DNA of 29,314 nucleotides, taken from the NCBI RefSeq assembly GCF_000220395.1, contig NW_004086408.1, forward strand, positions 1 through 29,314, in the 5' to 3' direction. The stretch is from Ichthyophthirius multifiliis. Lineage: Eukaryota > Ciliophora > Oligohymenophorea > Hymenostomatida. Below the pieces are notes generated by a model. It did not search any database and was not told the DNA's origin. It worked only from the letters and a program-made list of their open reading frames with translations. Position 1 is the stretch's first letter. Every line of letters begins with the position of its first letter. Both the position numbers and the translations under genes were made by a program. This document shows positions 11,398-23,178 of the stretch, one piece after another.

Positions 11398-12715
11398 TCA
11401 TTTTATATTTTAATATATCAAAATAAATATATATATTGAGGATAATAATTTATAAATATAATATTTTTTATTTATTTATTAATATATTTATTATGTATCT
11501 ATTTACAAAATTTTGAAGATAATCAATATTTTCTATTTTTTATATATTTATATATTTATTTTAAAATTAAAAAATAAAAATAATTACTTTTCTAATTTTA
11601 TTTTAAGATTTTTAAATTCTTTATAAATTTATTCAAAATTTTAATCAATTAATTAAAGTTACTTTACTAATTCATCAATTCTAGGTTAAGCCTTTAATTT
11701 TATAGTTTTTACAAGAAAAACTTAAAACAATTTGCTTAAATGATGAGAAGCTTACATTTCAATATGTGAATCTCCTATACATATTATATTAGTAATAATC
11801 TATAATATGTTTTTTTTTTTCATTTTTCAAAAAAAAAAGCTTATAAATAAAATAACTTATTTATCAAAATAATTAGATAAATCTTTAAAAGCTTCAATTT
11901 TCCATTTTAAATGGTCGTTTGGGAAATATTATTCGTATTTACTTCTTGCAGATATTATTTATATTTTTTCGGTTTACAATATTTTATTTACATATGGAAG
12001 GAAATAGCTACTTGTTTATTCAACCCACCCTAATAGTGCATTTGTGATAATATAAACTGATCCATATTAAAGACTTTACATTATTAATTATGACTATTAT
12101 TTAAAAATGAATAGTTATTTTTTAAAAAATTTACTGCTTTTTCATCTAGCATTTGCATATTTTTATTTTATGATTCTGTTAAATTTTTGAATTTTTATGT
12201 TTAAAGGCTTGATGTGCAAAAAATGGTATCATCCCAATCAAATATTGTTACTTTTTAAAATAAAAAATTATAAAAATATATGTGGTGCAATATCATTTTT
12301 TTGCTTTTATTTAAATTATATTTTTAATTATTATAAAAAAAAATAATAGCTTAAAAAATACATGTCTAATGTTTTTGTGTATTTTAAGTTTTTAGTATTT
12401 TTAATGCAATTAACTTGTCAATATATTTTGTTCTAATGTCATTTTATTTTTTTCTACATAAATATTTGCTAAATAATCTCCTTCTTTATTTGCAAGACTT
12501 TTCTCTATTTAAAATTAATCCATTATTAATTAATTTTCTTCATCTAAATTTATATCGTTATCGTTTTCATGTACATACAAATTATTCAAATCTTATTGCT
12601 ATTAAATATCTTATGAAATATGCTCTATTTATGTTTAAGAAAGTGATTTTTCTTGCTTTATATTTTAATTGCATTTTTTTGTTCTGTGTAAAGCCAAAAT
12701 TTAAATTCCGTGCAT
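11398..12715 (-). CDS. HAD-superfamily hydrolase-like protein of a ciliate-type family
   Basis: All four HAD motifs are present in order: motif I FDWDDTIFCTSS (near 12240-12205), motif II VYIITNALLGWVEQ, a lysine for motif III in LKWKIEAFKDLSNYF, and motif IV ICIGDSHIEMQA. The C-terminal part reads TIKLKAQPRIDELVKQ then QIYKEFKNLKIKLEK, matching a family I recall from Paramecium and Tetrahymena. Firm introns are 12094-12134 (41 nt) and 11800-11856 (57 nt), both in phase. The N-terminal exon starts at ATG 12715 (MHGIQILALHRTKK). Its join to the DWDDT exon is unresolved: a donor at 12361 or 12414 is possible, with acceptor at 12304 or 12251. In-frame TGA is 11400-11398, but the last 70 or so codons look like untranslated DNA. 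The likely activity is phosphatase-type hydrolysis; the substrate is unknown. Confidence 0.8.
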
Positions 12716-13310
12716 ATGTATATTAATTTATTTATTTTTGTAAAGGTTTTATATAAGTACAAATTAATATTTAAAAATTATAAAAAATTAATACTAAAAA
12801 ATCACATTTGAAATTAATATTTATTTGTAAAGTTAAATTTTTATGAAACAATTGTTTATTTATGATAAATGGAAAAAAAAAAAAAAATTAATTTTAATAA
12901 TAATAAATATATATATATAATTTTATAATAAAAAAAAAACAAAAAAGTTAAAAATTTCAATATTTTAAAATTAAAAATTTCAATATTTTCAATTGATTTT
13001 TGTAATTAAAATTTTTTATATCAAATATAGTTATTATTTAAGTTAAAAAATCATATGTTATTTTTAAAATTAAAAACTTTAATATATAAATAGTTAATAT
13101 ATATTTAATTTATAAAAATAGAATTAATAATATATTATTTTTCTTTGATATAAAAATTTAGAGTTATTCATATAACATATATATTATAATTATTATTTAG
13201 AATAATATACTATATAAAATTTTTAAATTGTTTTCTTATATTTTTAAAATAAAATTATAATATATTTTATAGTCATTTATTTTACTAATGTTCTAAAAAA
13301 TTTCATATTT

Positions 13311-13490
13311 TCAAAAAGTTTTCAATATTTGTTATTTTTTTTATTATTTATTACCTATTCTTATTAACAAGATTATTAAGTTGTTTAACCTACTTTTATG
13401 GTTGTATTTAGCTTTAACTAAAGTTTATTTAATGCCATATTCTTTTAAATTATTACAAAATTATTTGAATAATTTAATTTGAAATATCAT
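13311..13490 (-). CDS. Doubtful small ORF, 59 residues
   Basis: Under the ciliate code an ATG at 13490 opens a frame to TGA at 13313-13311. The product is basic and hydrophobic (starts MIFQIKLFKQFCNNLKEYGI). The stretch is slightly less AT-rich than its surroundings. In DNA this poor in TGA, an ORF of this length can occur by chance, so I list it only as a candidate. Confidence 0.2.
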
Positions 13491-13751
13491 ATTTTCCTTT
13501 AAAGTATTACGCTAATATTAGATAAAAGTTATCTAGTTAATTTAATAAAATTAAAATTTCTAAAAAAGTTCTACATAAAATATTTAATTTAAATTTCTAA
13601 TAATTTATGATTATTAAAAAAATATTTTATTATAATTATATTTTATTTATATATTATTTTACTTATAGTATTTTGTATATTATTATATTAATTTTTCCAT
13701 CTAATATGGAAGATATTTTTTTAGAATTTAAGAATTAATTATTAAAATTAA

Positions 13752-13783
13752 TATTTTAGCCAATAAAAGTATTGGCTAAAATA
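13752..13783. repeat. Perfect 14-bp hairpin with AAAG loop
   Basis: TATTTTAGCCAATA at 13752-13765 pairs exactly with TATTGGCTAAAATA at 13770-13783, leaving a four-base loop (AAAG). The stem contains the GCC/GGC core, rare in this AT-rich region. It could be a structured RNA element or a trace of an inserted sequence; no gene overlaps it. Confidence 0.8.
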
Positions 13784-14816
13784 GCTTTTTAAAAATAATT
13801 TTTTAATAATTATAAGAAAACCTTTAATAATATTATAAATGAAAGTTTATATAGCATGTTTTTTTAAAAAAAAGAAATATTTTTTTTTTGTTCGAGAAAA
13901 TAAGATTGATTTAATACAAATTAATTTGTGAATAATTAGTTAATTATTATTAATAAAAATTTATATTACAAAATATATTTTTTTTCATTTTTTTCTTTAA
14001 GTATTTATTTAAATGCTAAATTGGATATTAACTGTTACTATATTTTAATAGCGTCATACAATAATGAAATAATAATAAAATAAAATAAATTAAATAATTA
14101 TAATAATAATAGAAAATAAAATAACTATGTTATAAAATATTAAATAAAAAATGTCTAAAAATAATAAATTATTTATTTAACTTAATTTTTTTTATATTTT
14201 AATAATTTATTTTTTTAATTATTTTTTAATTCAAGAATTTATATTTTTAAAACAATGGTTTTGTATATGAATTTTAAAAAATAATAATAAGGATAAACTA
14301 TAAAAAAATATTAATTTTTTTATATTATATATACTATATATAGTTAAAAAAATGGTAAAATAAAATAATTTTATATTTAGTATATTTTTTGGTGTGGACA
14401 ATATTTTTATATTTTATTTATTTTCTATTTTATTTAATAAAATAATAATTGCTTTTGTAAATATTAATTTAATTTCTTTTTTTATATATTTCGAAAATTA
14501 TGTATTAATAAGTTGCGTCAATTGGATAAAATTATATAGTATTCTAATTTTATGATTATATATCAAAATATATGACTTTAATTAATTATAACATGAATAT
14601 ATTTTTTATTTTAATTTTTTTTTTTCAAAAATATACACATGTAGTATTTTTTTATTAGTAAATATGTATTAATTTGTTTTACGTCAACTTGTATAAAACT
14701 AACTATTTTTTAAAAAAATAAATTAAAAGATAAACATATACAATAAATTAATTTAATAAAAAATTCTTAAAAAAAAAAAAAAAAATCAATAATATTCAAA
14801 AAAAAAAACATATCAA

Positions 14817-15745
14817 ATGGCACAAGTAATTACCTATAATTATGCTTAAAAATTTTTCGATAAATCAGTATCTTTAACAAACACCCTTTATTTAAAAACA
14901 AGAATTAATAGTTCATTCCTTGAAGAAAATGCTAAAAAATTAACTAACTTGCCTTTAGTTTAAAAAGTAACAAGCAATATTGATTAAAGAATAGATTAAA
15001 CAATAATCTAAGTTTAACTTACAAATAAAAAATTATTAGAATTAAAAACTAATGTTTTATAAAAAACTGTCTAAACTAAAAATAAAATAGTGGAAAAAAC
15101 TTAATAAACTAAACAAAATTTAATAAAGTAAGCTTAATTTTATGGTAACATATTAATAGATGAATTAGAAGTATAAGTTAAATAATTAAACTAATAAATG
15201 AACAAAAAATTAAATTAAGAAAAAATATAGAATAAGAAGAAAATCAAGAAGAAAAACTTTTGTTAAGTTAAAGGGCTAAAAAGTTGGTTTTTAACTTAAA
15301 TTTGCTAGGAAAATTAATAGTTAATAGTTATCTTGAATAAATTAAATATTTCCCTACTTATATTTAAACTCTTCCTGTAATCTAAAATGCTTAGGAAAAA
15401 TACTTAGCTTTTTTAGTCAATAACTTCTAAATTAGATACAATTCTTCGAAGTAAACTTTTATGCTTATAATTGAAAATGTTAGAAAATAAGATATTAAAT
15501 TAATTTTTGGGTTAGCTTAGAAAAAATATAGAAGTAGTTATGCGTTAATAAAAGATAATAAATTATTAATTAATTTTGCTTAGGAAAAAGTATAACATCT
15601 ATCGAATTTAGTCAAGGATATTAATTAGATTAGATATAAAATTGCAAGTTAAGCTCTATCTTTATACGAAAAAACTTTGTAATAAATTTAATCATTAAAA
15701 GAGGTTAAATAGTTATAATATAAATAAGAAGAATAATTTCAGTGA
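14817..15745 (+). CDS. Helical amphipathic protein of about 309 residues, unknown function
   Basis: ATG 14817 opens MAQVITYNYAQKFFDKSVSL. The frame encodes a long run of helix-forming, regularly spaced hydrophobic residues (SNIDQRIDQTIIQVQLT, LQKTVQTKNKIVEKTQQTKQ). After about 15220 the coding frame continues one frame over (RAKKLVFNLNLLGKLIVNSY, ALSLYEKTLQQIQSLKEV) to TGA 15743-15745. No in-phase GT...AG intron fits without removing good coding sequence. The simplest reading is that the A6 run at 15220-15225 is one base short, giving 309 residues. The amphipathic repeats are reminiscent of lipid-droplet or membrane-surface proteins such as perilipins, but this is weak. A coiled-coil structural protein is equally possible. 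Confidence 0.7.
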
Positions 15746-16300
15746 TTATATAAATATGTATATTTGTTTTGTTAAAAAATAAACTTTATTTTTTTGATTT
15801 CATTTGTTTTTATTTTAAACTAAAAATAATATAATTATAATTAAAATATTTATTAAATATAAATATTTTATTTTATTAAAATTTATGAAAAATTAAAAAT
15901 TTCTTTCTTAAATTATATAATATTTAAGTTTAAAAAATATTAAAAATAAAATATATATATATATATATTTAAATGAATATACACATATATTTATATAAAT
16001 TTATATTTATAAATTTTTATATATATTTAATACATATTCATTTATATTTATATTACTTCAAAAATTGTTTTTTCCTTAATTTTTTCTTTTCTTGTATACA
16101 AGTAGTTTTTTATTTTATAAATTTAATAAATTTTATTAATAAAAAAATAGTTTTTATTTAAATTGATAAAATATTTTTTTTTTTTATAATATTTAAATTT
16201 AAAAATTTAAATATATAAATAAATTATATATTCATTTTTTTCTTAAGAAAATATTAAATTCTGTGTTTTTTTTTCTAACTATTAAAAATTAATAGAATTT
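15746..16300. other. Intergenic region between convergent genes
   Basis: AT-rich, with a short TA run near 15950-15968. Reading the RING gene's frame to its first undisputed TGA would extend it through this stretch, but the composition there is not coding-like. Confidence 0.5.
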
Positions 16301-17211
16301 TCATGTTAATTTGGAAAAAACTTAAATTGTTATTTAAAATCTATTTATTAATTATTATCTTTATAATCAAACAGCCTAGCATTAGGGTTTTTAGTTGTAT
16401 TTTTGAAACAATTATTAGTAAAATTCGAATTTTCATTAAAACTTAAAGAATTTGTAACACTCAAATCCATATATTTTTTTTTAAGTTAATCGAATTAATT
16501 TTATAGTTCATCAATTTCTTTTTAAAGACTTTTTATTTAAATATCTTATTCTTTATTTTTTTTTTAAGGTCATCTTTTTCTATATTAGACTTTTTTTTTA
16601 CAACATTTAGACGCAATTTCTAATCTTCGAATTCTTTTATTTATTTTTTTAGTTGTTCAATGTTATTTTCTTACTAATCTATTAAAAAAATATTAGTTTT
16701 TTCTTAAATTTCTTTTTTTTTATTTCATCTTTTAATTTTTAATATTGCATTTGTATTATTTGGTTATTTTCTTATAAAAATTATATATTGCATTTATATT
16801 TTTGATTTTCTTTTTACAATTCTTCTTATTATTGTATTAAATGTAAACTTTTTTAATAAATTTCATTTTTTTCATTTTAAACTTTGGATAATTCTTTTAC
16901 TTTTTCTTCTAATTCATTTTTTATTTTTATTAAATTCTCACACCAATCTTCTCCCAAAGTTTCGTAAAACTTCATCAAAAAATCATTTTTTTATTAAATG
17001 TTAAAATTCAAAGCAATTAAACCGTTTTTTAAAAGCTTTTTTCGGCACATAGGGCAGTTTGATTGAATTTCTAAATGTTAATAAATACAAAGTGTATGAA
17101 ATATATGACCACATTATGTACTCATTAAATCTTGTAATGTTTCTTCTTAACATATTGAACATAGGGGAATTTCATAGTCTTTTTTTATAAGAAGTTTGTT
17201 TTTTAATTCAT
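16301..17211 (-). CDS. RING-H2 finger and coiled-coil protein, probable E3 ubiquitin ligase
   Basis: From ATG 17211 the product reads MNQKTNFLQKKDYEIPLCSI. The ring ligands are Cys18, Cys21, Cys34, His36, His39, Cys42, Cys53 and Cys56, including CGHIFHTLC and CPMC, a C3H2C3 (RING-H2) pattern. RING fingers of this kind usually recruit a ubiquitin-charged E2. The remaining 220 or so residues are a strongly predicted coiled coil (KIKNELEEKVKELSKVQNE, EFEDQKLRLNVVKKK) ending in a Ser/Asn-rich tail. The continuous protein needs one extra A in each of three A runs (A7 at 17180-17186, A9 near 16713-16721, A10 near 16556-16565). The stop is uncertain: TGA at 16303-16301 fits if a T6 run nearby is also short. 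The ring itself is read in one clean frame. Confidence 0.75.
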
Positions 17212-17255
17212 TTTTTTTGTTTTTTTATAGAATAATTTATATATATATATATATA

Positions 17256-17287
<32 letters not shown>

Positions 17288-18085
17288 CTTAAAAATCGAT
17301 GAAATTAAAATAAAAAAATTAATTTTAATATAAAGTTTTTTTAAAATAATAGTGTTTATAATTAAATAAATTAATGCAATATTTTTAATACAATAATAAA
17401 CAGATTTCTATTTTACTGCCAATAATTTTATCATATAAAAACACTAATAATTTTTATAAAATTAATGTATTTTTAATTAAATATAAAACAAATTTTATAA
17501 TTAATTGATTTATATATAATTTCTAATTAATTTTTTACATATGCGCTAAAAAATATTTTTATATTTAAATAAAAATTATTCATAAAAACAAAAACATAGT
17601 ATTATTGATTTATTTATAAAAATAATATTTATATAAATTAATAATCAAAGCTAAATTTTTATTATGAATAAATATTTTTATTTCAATATTTGATTTAAAT
17701 TTTGAATAAAAAATTACTTTTTAAATATAGAATACTTATATTTTATACAAATTATGTTTAAGAAACGAAATAATTAATTAAATTAACATTAATTTTTGTA
17801 AAATAATATATAATTTTATAAACTAATATTCTTTAAATTATCAAATAGAAAATTATAAAGCTGGTTAATTAATCTACAACAAAAATTATATTTATCTATA
17901 ATTATATTTTATTTACTGATTTATTAAATTAAAAAAATTATAATTTTTAATATATATTTAATTTTAAATAGTTTTAATAAGCATTCCCACAAATGCATTA
18001 TTATAATAATAAAAAAAATAAATAAATAAATAATTTGACTATTTAAATATATACACTAAAAAATAAAAATAAAATAAAAGAATAA
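17212..18085. other. Divergent intergenic region with a T26 tract
   Basis: Holds the 5' sides of the RING gene (minus) and the small myristoylation-signal gene (plus). A run of 26 T lies at 17262-17287, preceded by a short TA repeat. Nothing else is recognised. Confidence 0.6.
17262..17287. repeat. Poly-T tract (26 bases)
   Basis: Uninterrupted T run just upstream of the RING gene start; a likely nucleosome-depleting promoter tract. Confidence 0.95.
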
Positions 18086-18448
18086 ATGGGAGCAGATAAT
18101 TCTAGAGACTAAAAAATAGAAAATTTTAATGTTGAAAAATATAGAAAAAATGGGCTAAACGATTAAGAAATATATTAATTGTATTAAATATTTTTAAGTT
18201 TATCTCCAAATCAAGAAGGATTAGTGAAAACATCGAAAATAAAACAAACCTATTAAGAATCAATGAATAAGGCATAATTTGATTTATAAATAGGATAAAT
18301 GGATTATTTAGATTGGGATAGATTCTATTTAATTATGAGTAATGATATTATTGAGAAAAAGTAAAAATTTGGTGATGTTTAATTTGATACTCATGCAGCT
18401 GATGTAGGATGTGTTTTTTGTCCATATACTGTTGATGCGAAATAATGA
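18086..18448 (+). CDS. 120-residue protein with probable N-myristoylation signal and EF-hand-like helices
   Basis: Single exon, ATG 18086 to TGA 18446-18448. The start MGADNSRDQ has Gly2 and Ser6, the usual N-myristoylation pattern, which suggests membrane attachment. The body reads LNDQEIYQLYQIFLSL, then a loop (SPNQEGLVKTSKI), and later MDYLDWDRFYLIMSND. This helix-loop-helix spacing resembles a degenerate EF-hand protein lacking most calcium ligands. The C-terminal part contains CVFCPYTVD. The ending TAA-TGA illustrates the code: TAA is the last Gln and TGA the stop. The EF-hand relation is an inference from pattern only. Confidence 0.8.
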
Positions 18449-19101
18449 TATATATTTTTTTTTTTTCTTATATAAAAATTTATATAATGGAATACTTATA
18501 AAAAAAAAATTATATATAAAATTGTTCTAATAATTTTATTAAAATAAATGTTTTAAATTTCATTTATATCTTTTCTAAATATATTTTTTGCATTTTTTCA
18601 ATATGATACTTTATATTTTTCTTTTTATTAATTAAAAAAAATTAACAAAAATATATTTTACATACAATGTATGTTAGTTATATATTTATTTTATAATAAT
18701 TTTTATATGTTATATTTTAAACATATTTTTCAAATTTCTTATTTAAGTATAATTTATTTAAATATTACTATTTTATTGAATATTAATAATTAATGTTTTT
18801 TATTTATTTTATTTCGTTTTTTATCATATAAATTTTTTTTTTTTTCTTTAATTTTAAAATACTATTAAAATAATTATTTATTTTATTTAAAAAAAAAAAT
18901 ATATATAATATTTTTTTTTTTTAAATAATATTTATTAATTCATTACTTAAAAAAATAAATTATCAATTATGTAATTCATTTTATTAAATTATTTTAACCT
19001 ATATTAACCTACATGTTTAAATATAAAAATAAAATACTTTATATATAAAATTTTAAATTAAATATCTTATAAAAACCTTATTAAAATTTTTATAAAAATT
19101 T
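18449..19101. other. Intergenic region between convergent genes
   Basis: AT-rich spacer with poly-T runs. No coding or structural element recognised. Confidence 0.6.
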
Positions 19102-22100
19102 TCAGTTTTTAATTTTCTCATCTAAAATAAACTAATTATTAATATTTTAATTTCCTTGAAGTAACTAAGTTTCGTAGGCCTTATTAATTTACCTAACTTT
19201 ACTTGCAATATTAATTAAAAATAACTAATCTACCCTCTTATTATCATCTTTTAAAATAGTTTCCTTTTAAAGATTACTAGTACCAATTTATAAAATTAAA
19301 TTAACAGCTTCTGTTATTTATTTCATATTTTTTTTTTGATTTTCACTAATAGTTATTAAACTAACAATTCCTTTTTCGATTTCGTCCACAAGCAAAAATA
19401 CAGATCCCACTTTTTTCTCTACATCATATGAAATACCATTTTTTCTACATAAATTGAACATTTCTTTAAATGAAATACTTTTTAAATTTTAATGGAAAAT
19501 ATAAGGGATATACATGAATGTACGTTCTTCAAATTCATCAATAATGTTTGAATTTTCTTAATTTTCATTTTAATCGCTAAGAAAATATTTCCCGTTATTT
19601 CTATCGAATTTTCCCTATATTAGGAAATCAAATATAAAAAAAATAGCACTATAATCATTTAAATAGCAATCCAAGCCTATAATCCAAAATAGAGGGTGGC
19701 CTAGTTTATTAGTAGGATCTGGAAATGCTATTAAATTTATTGTAATATAACCATATATACCTTTATTATGTAAGGCATTTCCTATTGTGTTACATAAATG
19801 TTTTATGTTTAGTTAAGGAAGTGATGTTTGGGGAAAATTGCAACCAAAATTGACATATTCAGACCCATACAGTTTATCATATGAAGACATTACTGTAGTG
19901 GAGCTATCTGGATTTAATTTAAATAAAATTGAAGAAGAATATATTTCTTATTATAAGGCTAATGGACAGGCTTCTATGATACCATTATTTATTAAAAAAC
20001 AATTTAAAAATTCCTAATATGTTTAAAATAATGTTGGCATAGAAATTTAAATTTTAAAAGGTAATAAAGATTCTATAATTTCTCTAATTTTTTTATTTTA
20101 TATGTTAATTAATTTAATTTATATTTTTATTTAATAACCTAATTTTTAATACATGTTTTTCTTCAAGCTCAGTTTTTTATTTTCTTATTTCGGTTAAAGC
20201 TCTTATTGTTTCTAAGTTAAAAAAAGCAATTCCTCTCCCATTTATTTCATTATCTATTTTAAAAAGCCATATGTTTACATTAGAGTATTTAGATATTAAG
20301 ATCGTTAGTTTATCGAATAGATCGCTTTCAGATTTTATATTATCAGCACCTGGGGCTGAAGGAAATTAGCATTCATCAAAAAGAATTTTTGCTTGACTTT
20401 TTTTGCTATATTAGTCTATTAATTCAAAAGGACCACTAAATATTGGAATTTGAAAAAATATTCCTAGTTATATATCTTCTTAAGATGGTTTACCCTATTA
20501 TTTTAATTATTTTAGTATTTTTTTAGTTTATTTTTTACAGGTATTAAAATAGCTTGTTTTCCTTATATTATTTGTTTTATCTTATTTAAAGCTTTTGGAC
20601 AATAAAAAATAAGTTTTGAAGTAGAAAATGTTTCAGGATATATATTTAAATTTTCGGGATATATAAAATGAATTTTATCTTTAAAATCAATGCATTCTCC
20701 AAGTTCTAAAATTTTAAAATAATAATTTATTATTTCTTATTAAATTTAATAAGGAGAAATATATATGATTTCGACCTATTTAAATAGATAATAAAAATAA
20801 ATATATATAAAAATATATATAAATATATATTATATATATATATATATATATAATTTTTTTTATATATTTTATTACATTCGGATCTTTAATTGCAAATATT
20901 CTTGAAATTTATAAATTTTATTTTTGTTTATAATTTTCCATTGTCATTTTCTAAAATTACTAATTTTTATAAAATATAATTTAAAAATTATAATAAATAA
21001 AAGTTAACAGATATTGATAAACTATTTAAATGAATTTCTATTCTTTTATTTGAAAATATTTATTTAAAATTTTTTTTGAAATCTTTTTGTATATTATCTT
21101 CATAATATTTTATTTTAGCTTAGAATCTTTATTTTAATTATCTTTGTTTTAATTTAAAATTTAACCAAACAAAGATTTTCTATTTTTTCTCTTATTCATT
21201 ATATTATTTTAATTTCATTTTTTATAAATCTCTTATTGCTTATCTCATTCTAAAACTACAAATTATTTTAATTGTTGCCCAAGCTTTTCCTTTAAAACAT
21301 CCAATATCTTCTGCTGGAATTACTTTTTTGACCATTTCTTAATTAGGAATACAAGAAATTAAATCATTTAATCTTATCCTATTTAAATCATCAATTAATT
21401 TTATTAACTTATTTATTTTAATATTTTTATTTTAAAATAAAAAAAAAATACCTTTAGAGTGTCTATATGTAATAACTTAATTTAATATTTGATCGCTAAA
21501 TTTTCAAATTTCTTAATAAGTCCATTTATTGAACCCCAAATTTAATAATTTTCGTTTTTAATTTCTTTAAAATCATCATTAGCTTTTTATATTTACCCAT
21601 TTTTTATAACGAAGAAACGCATTTTTTTAAAAATTTCGGTTTGCTCAATTTTTATTGGTGCTTTTGATATTTAATTTATATTAATATCTTCCTAATTTTT
21701 ATTCTGAAATTGTTTTCCTTTAAAAAACCTTTTGTTTGATTATGTTCTTTTGAATACAGTCGATGTTGAAGTTATAAATAAATTATTATTGCTTGTATTT
21801 ACTGGCAAAAATCTATTACTATTATCTTAATCTAATTTATATTTATGTGATATATCGGTATTTATATCAATATTATCGTGAAATATTTTATTTTAAAAAG
21901 GAAACTATCTTTAAAATTTTAATGAATATAATTTTTTATTTATAAAATTTTACTATTTTCTTGAAGCTGATAAAACTGGTGTACCTTAGTTAAATATTGA
22001 ATTTAAATCCAAATCTTTAGGAATAAACCCTTAATTTACTAAATTAATTAGACCTTTATCTAAATCAGACATTGATATAGGAGGAAATTCTGTAAACGGA

Positions 22101-22666
22101 TTTTTACGAATTTATCTTGAAATCATTTATGTTTTAGATATCCTTCCAGGTTAAGATAAAATATTTTTTTGAAAATAAAATGATCTTCCTATATCAAATT
22201 AAACATTATTTGTCCTATTTTTTTTTTTTTATTTATTTAAATATTTTATATTTTATTTATTAACAATTTATTATTGAAAGTTTTTGAATTTAATTATTCT
22301 ATTGGTTTTTTTCTTTCTCTTTATTTACTTATTTCTTTTTATAAAAAACCCTTTGAAGCGTTCATTAATGCTTTAAAAGGCTTTTTTTTTTTTTAGATAT
22401 ATTATTTATATATATAGTTATTTGTATTTTTAATTTTATAAAAACTTATTGTTTTGGCAATTTTTTTCTAAATTAACGATGTTCTTTTTTATTAGCACTT
22501 TTTTATGCGGTATTTAATCGAGAAGTAGAACAAATCTTTTATATTAATAATATTAAATAATTTTTTTTAATTATTTTATTTAAAATAAATACATTTGAAC
22601 TTAATTATTCTGTTTAAGCTTTTAAATCTAATCCCAATTTATCGACTTAATATTATAATCTTTCAT
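19102..22666 (-). CDS. IQCH: IQCH-like protein (IQ motif-containing protein H family), nine exons
   Basis: Exons on the minus strand: 22601-22666, 22446-22535, 22265-22380, 21452-22214, 21009-21407, 20876-20959, 20539-20775, 20139-20494 and 19102-20083. All introns are GT...AG (44-100 nt) and in phase, giving about 1,030 residues, close to vertebrate IQCH (about 1,000). The N-terminus is MKDYNIKSINWDQIQKLK. Landmarks recalled from IQCH include NKRIEIHLNSLSIS, RIFAIKDPNVEIIYISPY, SPKAI-like CPKALNKIKQIIQGKQAILI, IPIFSGP, ILFDECQFPSAPGA, NIWLFKIDNEINGRGIAFF and YGYITINLIAFPDPTNKLG. The second half has an ATP-grasp-like pattern. A basic helical stretch after exon 4 (FRMRQAIRDLQKMKLKQ) sits where the calmodulin-binding IQ motif is expected. 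In animals IQCH is a sperm-associated protein; a ciliary role here is an inference. No frame defects remain once the introns are removed. Confidence 0.8.
20830..20852. repeat. TA microsatellite inside an IQCH intron
   Basis: A TA run occupies part of the 100-nt intron at 20776-20875, the longest intron of this gene. Confidence 0.85.
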
Positions 22667-23178
22667 ATAAAAAATTAAGATTTTATTTATTATTATCCTC
22701 TTGATAAATTATTTATATATATTTTTGAATATAATTTTTTAAAAATATACTATTTTAAAGCTATATAGATTATACTTATTATTTTATTGTAAAAAAATTG
22801 TTTGTTGTTTGTATTAATTAGTTTTTATAATTTTTTTGATTTTCTGTCATATTTTATAATATTATTACTATATATTTTTTTATAATTCAAAATTAAAGAA
22901 TTATTTTTATTTTTTAAAAAATAAAACTAATTAATAAAAAAATTAATATATCAATCATTCCATTATTAGTTATTATTATTTTCTTTATATTTTAAAATAT
23001 CATAATTATATAAATAAAAAATATAATATAATTAAATCAAATAAAAAATAGAAAAAAATTAATATATAAATATATTATAAAGCTATTAATAAAATAAATA
23101 TCAAAAACATAATAAGAGAAACTAAAAAATAAACAATTCAAAAATAAATAAATCAGGAAAAAAAAAAAATATAAAAAA
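22667..23178. other. Divergent intergenic region
   Basis: AT-rich, 512 bp between the starts of the IQCH-like gene and the KH gene. No element recognised. Confidence 0.6.

Larger units (their letters stand above)
12716..14816. other. Long gene-poor stretch
   Basis: About 2.1 kb of very AT-rich DNA. Two items stand out: a perfect hairpin at 13752-13783 and a doubtful 59-codon minus-strand ORF at 13311-13490, each listed separately. No other coding signal is seen on either strand. Confidence 0.55.

Noticed and set aside
12415-12726. Plus-strand 103-residue hydrophobic ORF
   Set aside because: It is antisense to the N-terminal exon of the HAD-type gene, which reads better under the ciliate code.
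15973-16161. Plus-strand Ile/Tyr-rich ORF
   Set aside because: Low-complexity AT-rich spacer; no stop-free length beyond chance and no recognisable sequence.
19810-20090. Plus-strand frame reading GSDVWGKLQPKLTYSDPYSL, which looks coding
   Set aside because: The minus strand here is the IQCH last exon, in one frame from 20083 to 19102; the plus frame is its antisense.
22218-22230. Possible A13/T13 length error in the IQCH-like gene
   Set aside because: A 50-nt GT...AG intron (22215-22264) ending next to this run restores the frame without any error.
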